Shown: one piece after another, positions 13,835-15,232 of the stretch
Position numbering within the stretch: position 1 is the first letter of the stretch
Layout of the letters: each line of letters begins with the position of its first letter
Source: CAZMXS01 sp964570325
GTDB taxonomy: Bacteria; Verrucomicrobiota; Kiritimatiellia; CAIQIC01; CAZMXS01
Length of the DNA: 15,232 nucleotides
Assembly: GCA_964570325.1 (NCBI GenBank)
Contig: CAZMXS010000093.1
Span: 1 to 15,232, forward strand
Direction: 5' to 3'
The notes under the pieces: generated by a model
Database searches by the model: none
The model's input: the letters and a program-made list of their open reading frames with translations, nothing else
What the model was told of the DNA's origin: nothing
Translations under genes and position numbers: made by a program

Positions 13835-13867
13835 CCACGAGCGTGAGCTGTAGCCACGAGCGTGAGC
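13831..13867. repeat. Tandem 18-mer overlapping the nrdD stop codon
   Basis: The 18-mer gtagccacgagcgtgagc occurs at 13831-13848 and 13850-13867 (period 19). The TAG stop of nrdD (13832-13834) lies inside the first copy. The rest of the 102-base gap up to the redoxin gene contains similar gagcg/gagtg-rich sequence. Confidence 0.85.
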
Positions 13868-13936
13868 GAGTGGATCATAAACGAGTGTAAAAGCAGGAGT
13901 GAACGTTCAGAGCGAGCGGAGAAGAGGAGCGGGCGG

Positions 13937-14329
13937 ATGGCCAAGACATACCGAGTGATGGTTTTCGGCAAGGCGGGTTGCGACAAGTGCAAGACGTTGA
14001 ATCAACGGCTCGAGCACCTGCTGGCCGGCGCGGAATGGGCCGATTTCGAAAAAAACTACTGCGATTTGGAGACGGAGGAGGGCTTGGTGGCCTTTTGTCA
14101 GGCCGAATGCATCAATCCCCAGCGAATCCCGGCGTTTGTGGTGCAGAAATTCAACGAACAGTCGGGCCGATATGAATTCATTCCGGCAGCGCCTGCGTCC
14201 GAACCCGGCGCGCCAACCAGCCGGCTCTACGGCTGGCTTGGCTTGCAGACGGATTACTCGGATGCCGGCAAAGGCGTGCTGACGCCAAAGATGATCAGCG
14301 CGGTCCTCGAGCAGGCGCGCCGTGCATGA
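13937..14329 (+). CDS. Glutaredoxin/thioredoxin-like protein of the nrd operon
   Basis: A 130-aa cytoplasmic protein with a thioredoxin fold: strand 'YRVMVFGKAGC', redox motif C15-D-K-C18 at the start of helix 1, and the cis-Pro loop 'RIPAFVV' (P65). It is longer than a classical glutaredoxin (80-90), with an insertion and further cysteines (C42, C54, C58) and a 45-residue C-terminal part after the core. Between nrdD and nrdG, it is the likely electron donor that re-reduces the active-site disulfide of NrdD, as known for class III subgroups that use thioredoxin or NrdH-like proteins in place of formate. That role is inferred from position and motif. The ATG at 13937 follows AGGAG; the upstream in-frame extension is low-complexity repeat. 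It overlaps nrdG by ATGA. Confidence 0.85.
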   Translation: MAKTYRVMVFGKAGCDKCKTLNQRLEHLLAGAEWADFEKNYCDLETEEGLVAFCQAECINPQRIPAFVVQKFNEQSGRYEFIPAAPASEPGAPTSRLYGWLGLQTDYSDAGKGVLTPKMISAVLEQARRA

Positions 14330-15030
14330 ACGCCGGGTTGTCGCCGGTCTGCCAGAACCTGCGCCAGCCGTCGTTGATTGATTTTCCCGGCCGCCTTGCG
14401 GCCGTGCTGTTTCTTTCCGGGTGCAATTTCAACTGTGGGTTTTGTCACAACGCCGGGCTGAAGGAGCGTCGCGCGGATCGGGTTTCATGGGATGAGTTGG
14501 CGGCGCGCTGCGCGCGTTTCCGGGATCAGTGGGCCGACGGCGCGGTCATCACCGGCGGTGAGCCGACCATTGATCCGGAACTTCCGGAACTGGTGCGGTG
14601 GCTGCGCGGGGCGGGTTTCGCGGTCAAACTGGACACCAATGGCGCGCGGCCGGACGTGCTGGAGTCGCTGCTGCCGCAACTCGATTATGTGGCGCTGGAT
14701 ATCAAATGCAGTCCGGCAGGCTATCCGCGCCTGACCGGATTCCGGGAAGTGGACCAAATCGCGCGTTCGGCGGCCTTGCTCCGCGCAAGCGCCCGGGATT
14801 ATGAATTGCGCACCACGCTGATCGAATCCTTCCACACCGACCCCGAAGTTCAGGCCATGCGGCCGTTAATTGAGGGGGCGCGGCGATACGTGATCCAGCC
14901 TTTTCTGCCGCGGCCGGACCTGCCGGATCCGGCTTTGCGCGAAACCCCGCGGACTGCACCCGAGTGCTTGAAGCGGGTGGCGGACCGGGTCCGCGGCTGG
15001 GTGGGCGAGCTGGTCGTGCGGGGCGGATAA
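14326..15030 (+). CDS. nrdG: Anaerobic ribonucleotide reductase-activating protein (radical SAM)
   Basis: A 234-aa radical SAM activase that generates the glycyl radical on NrdD. The cluster motif is C33-x3-C37-x2-C40 (GCNFNCGFCHN) and the SAM-binding GGEP is at 77-80; 'LIDFPGRLAAVLFLSGCNF' is the typical start of this group, and 'VKLDTNGARPDVL', 'DYVALDIK' and 'ELRTTLI' follow. It is longer than E. coli NrdG (154 aa) and resembles the larger form found with redoxin-type NrdD operons. The start codon overlaps the redoxin stop (ATGA), which implies translational coupling. It is the last gene of the operon. No terminator with a T-run is seen after it. Confidence 0.93.
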   Translation: MNAGLSPVCQNLRQPSLIDFPGRLAAVLFLSGCNFNCGFCHNAGLKERRADRVSWDELAARCARFRDQWADGAVITGGEPTIDPELPELVRWLRGAGFAVKLDTNGARPDVLESLLPQLDYVALDIKCSPAGYPRLTGFREVDQIARSAALLRASARDYELRTTLIESFHTDPEVQAMRPLIEGARRYVIQPFLPRPDLPDPALRETPRTAPECLKRVADRVRGWVGELVVRGG

Positions 15031-15232
15031 GAAAAGAATTTGAACCGCGAATTACGCGAACTTTCGCAAATGGAACCCACATAGCCCTTGCCCGCGCACT
15101 CCAGAACGCTGTCTGGAATGCGGCGGCAACGAGTCCGCGAGGCGACGCCGCTCTGTTTCATTCCAGCCGGCGGGTCAGTCCAGAGCGCTGTCGCGTCCGG
15201 CTGACGCCGGCCTTGCCCGCGCACTCCAGAGC
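15031..15232. repeat. Gene-free region entering an interspersed repeat
   Basis: No credible gene. Three cgcgaa/cgcaaa units (15046, 15055, 15065) form a short intergenic element. From 15086 a second element begins: the 20-mer ccttgcccgcgcactccaga occurs at 15086-15105 and 15211-15230 (period 125), and ccagaacgctgtc / ccagagcgctgtc occurs at 15101 and 15179. CCAGA-acgctg-TCTGG at 15101-15116 is a small inverted repeat. The second unit runs off the window. Confidence 0.7.

Noticed and set aside
1..15232. tRNA, rRNA or known riboswitch
   Set aside because: No cloverleaf, rRNA-like stretch or recognisable riboswitch core was found by eye in the intergenic regions.

Overview
The window is about 15.2 kb of GC-rich (roughly 60%) bacterial chromosome. 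Genes sit on both strands, and the gaps between them carry many short interspersed repeats. The protein families and the style of the repeats (GTTCAAG-type heptamers, gcggat and cgcgaa runs, ctcgtactc units) suggest an anaerobic or facultative PVC-group bacterium of the Verrucomicrobiota/Kiritimatiellota/Lentisphaerota kind. This is inference: there is no rRNA or other firm taxonomic marker.

Left third (18-5783, all minus strand). A likely co-transcribed set reads a Ser/Thr protein kinase, then a flavodoxin-fold NAD(P)H oxidoreductase, then a secreted carbohydrate-binding-like protein. Upstream of it lies a roughly 490-bp repeat-rich gap and a 147-bp decayed copy of the 3' end of an ABC-F gene. 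Next comes a two-gene toxin-antitoxin-like pair (DUF4258 protein plus a 71-aa partner, joined by an ATGA overlap) with a good promoter, and then the intact ABC-F ATPase. The pair is therefore bracketed in direct orientation by the true 3' end of the ABC-F gene and a 93%-identical copy of it, as if a small cassette had entered at the 3' end of a housekeeping gene.

Middle (5885-10834). A membrane-anchored phospholipase D-family protein (+) converges on a YfcE-type metallophosphoesterase (-). Divergent from the latter is a Bax-inhibitor-1 family membrane protein (+), followed 12 bases later by a DUF62 S-adenosyl-L-methionine hydrolase (+). A PflX-like radical SAM protein lies on the minus strand.

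Right third (10979-15030, plus strand). This is an anaerobic deoxynucleotide synthesis operon: nrdD (class III ribonucleotide reductase), a CxxC redoxin and nrdG (radical SAM activase). The redoxin and nrdG overlap by ATGA. Upstream of nrdD, two matches to the NrdR-box consensus lie exactly 32 bp apart and flank or overlap a TTGACA-N16-TATTGT promoter. The operon thus looks self-contained: the NrdR repressor (encoded elsewhere) controls it, NrdG makes the glycyl radical, and the redoxin probably supplies electrons. The last 200 bases contain no gene and enter a repeat region that continues off the window.

The observations most worth following are the duplicated ABC-F tail around the toxin-antitoxin-like pair, the tandem NrdR boxes with the redoxin-containing nrd operon, and the phospholipase D protein whose second HKD motif has Cys in place of Asp.
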